From the NCBI GenBank assembly GCA_041567315.1, contig JBFGCA010000118.1, positions 1 through 14,803 on the forward strand: a stretch of 14,803 nt of DNA, given 5' to 3'. Position 1 is the first letter of the stretch; every line of letters begins with the position of its first letter. Both the position numbers and the translations under genes were made by a program. Positions 13,973 through 14,803 of the stretch are shown here, piece by piece. This stretch comes from JBFGCA01 sp041567315. GTDB taxonomy: Bacteria; Acidobacteriota; Thermoanaerobaculia; Multivoradales; JAHEKO01. The notes under the pieces were generated by a model. It saw nothing but the letters and a program-made list of their open reading frames with translations. It was not told the DNA's origin and did not search any database.

Positions 13973-14298
13973 GCGTCCCCATCGCCTGGTACCTGCTGCT
14001 GGCGGCGGCGCTGTTCGCGATCGGCACCGCCGGCGCCCTGTCGCGCCGCAACGGCATCACCATCTTCCTGGCGATCGAGCTGATGCTGAGCGCCGTCAAC
14101 CTGGCGCTGGTGGCCTGGGCCCGCGAGGTCGGCGCCCGGACCGGGGACCTGGCCGCCGGACTGAGCGGTCAGCTGGTGGTGTTCTTCGTGCTGGCGGTGG
14201 CGGCGGCCGAGGCCGCGGTGGGGCTGGCCCTGTTCATCGCCGTCTACCGCAACCGGCGGACCATCGACGTGGACCGTCTCAACCTGATGCGCTGGTGA
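13969..14298 (+). CDS. nuoK: NADH-quinone oxidoreductase subunit K (ND4L-like)
   Basis: This 109-residue subunit has three membrane helices. ITIFLAIELMLSAVNLAL (30-47) carries E37 and AAAEAAVGLALFIAVYRN (78-95) carries E81, the two membrane glutamates needed for proton transfer (E36 and E72 in E. coli). The loop between helices 2 and 3 (REVGARTGDLAAGLSGQ) is some eight residues longer than in E. coli. The end RRTIDVDRLNLMRW is typical. The GTG start lies in the GTGA overlap with nuoJ. Confidence 0.96.
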   Translation: MSVPIAWYLLLAAALFAIGTAGALSRRNGITIFLAIELMLSAVNLALVAWAREVGARTGDLAAGLSGQLVVFFVLAVAAAEAAVGLALFIAVYRNRRTIDVDRLNLMRW

Positions 14299-14305
14299 GC
14301 CCGCG

Positions 14306-14803
14306 ATGATCGACCTGCTGTGGCTGATCCCGGTGCTGCCGCTGGCCGGCGCGGCCGTCAACGCCGCCCTCGGGCCCCGGGTGCCGCGCAGCCTGTCGAC
14401 CGCGGTCGGGCTGGGCGCCCCCGGGCTCGCCCTGCTGATCGCTCTGGGCTGTCTCGCCCGCTACGTCGGCGCCCTCGCGCCGGAGTCGTTCGAGCAGACG
14501 CTCTACGTGTGGACCGCCGGCCCGCTGATCATCGACGTCGGCTTCCTGCTGGATCCGTTGTCGGCGGTGATGCTGTTCGTGGTGACCTTCGTGGGGTTCT
14601 GGATCCACGTCTACTCGGTGGGCTACATGGGGGAGGACCGGGGCTACCAGCGGTACTTCGTTTATCTGAATCTGTTCCTGGGGGCGATGCTGCTGCTGGT
14701 GCTGGGCAACAACTTCCTGGTGCTGTTCGTGGGCTGGGAGGGGGTGGGCCTGTGCTCGTACCTGCTGATCGGGTTCTGGTACGAGGAGGAGTTCCCGCCG
14801 TTC
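14306..14803 (+). CDS. nuoL: NADH-quinone oxidoreductase subunit L (N-terminal part, cut by window edge)
   Basis: The frame is open from the ATG at 14306 to the right edge: 166 residues with no stop. It is the start of the large antiporter-like subunit, usually 600 residues or more. IIDVGFLLDPLSAVMLFVVT (75-94) and the conserved GWEGVGLCSYLLIGFW (143-158), with E145, identify NuoL rather than NuoM or NuoN, supported by its place after nuoK. GGTGAG at 14294-14299 is the likely ribosome site. It lies seven bases after the nuoK stop. nuoM and nuoN would be expected next, outside the window. Confidence 0.96.
   Translation, partial: MIDLLWLIPVLPLAGAAVNAALGPRVPRSLSTAVGLGAPGLALLIALGCLARYVGALAPESFEQTLYVWTAGPLIIDVGFLLDPLSAVMLFVVTFVGFWIHVYSVGYMGEDRGYQRYFVYLNLFLGAMLLLVLGNNFLVLFVGWEGVGLCSYLLIGFWYEEEFPPF

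Noticed and set aside
1..14803. CRISPR array, riboswitch, phage or retron-type system
   Set aside because: No regularly spaced repeats, no reverse transcriptase or phage genes, and no riboswitch-like conserved leader were seen. The only mobile trace is the IstB relic.

Overview
The window is a GC-rich bacterial chromosome segment; a sample line in nuoG is about 77% G+C by hand count. Its gene set points to a Gram-negative, respiring bacterium: complex I genes, a lipobox lipoprotein, Der, RNase R, and an IHF/HU gene followed by a MerR gene. The phylum cannot be fixed from sequence alone. Acidobacteriota or a delta-proteobacterial/myxococcal type lineage would fit, but this is a guess.

Layout. 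(1) 1-1193: a clearly AT-richer block (a sample line is about 38% G+C) with two minus-strand genes, an unrecognised 254-residue protein and then the start of a NodU/CmcH-family carbamoyltransferase that runs off the left edge. This looks horizontally acquired. (2) 1280-2700: decayed minus-strand remnants of an M24B Xaa-Pro peptidase N-terminal domain, a FAD-linked (berberine-bridge-like) oxidase and an IS21-type IstB ATPase. Each has lost its frame. (3) 2788-3739: tRNA-Pro(GGG), a MerR-family regulator and an IHF/HU gene, probably one minus-strand transcript from a good sigma-70-like promoter. (4) 3841-5624: a small lipoprotein and the double GTPase Der, minus strand. (5) 5749-8154: RNase R, minus strand. 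(6) 8195-8281: tRNA-Leu(CAG), plus strand, whose promoter reaches into the start of rnr. (7) 8555 to the right edge: a tightly packed nuo operon in the order A-E-F-G-H-J-K-L, with L cut by the window end.

How it works together. The nuo genes encode the NADH-oxidising module (E, F, G) and membrane subunits (A, H, J, K, L) of the proton-pumping NADH:quinone oxidoreductase. The genes for the connecting quinone module (B, C, D, I) are absent from the places they occupy in the classical operon and must lie elsewhere if the complex is functional. Der and RNase R serve ribosome assembly and RNA turnover, and the IHF/HU protein serves nucleoid architecture. The 3' side of tRNA-Pro faces the foreign and decayed DNA, consistent with, but not proof of, a tRNA-linked integration hotspot.

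The clearest points for follow-up are the nuo operon lacking its whole Q-module, the short NuoG that keeps the extra N7 cluster ligands, the AT-rich carbamoyltransferase cassette, and the chain of pseudogenes beside tRNA-Pro.
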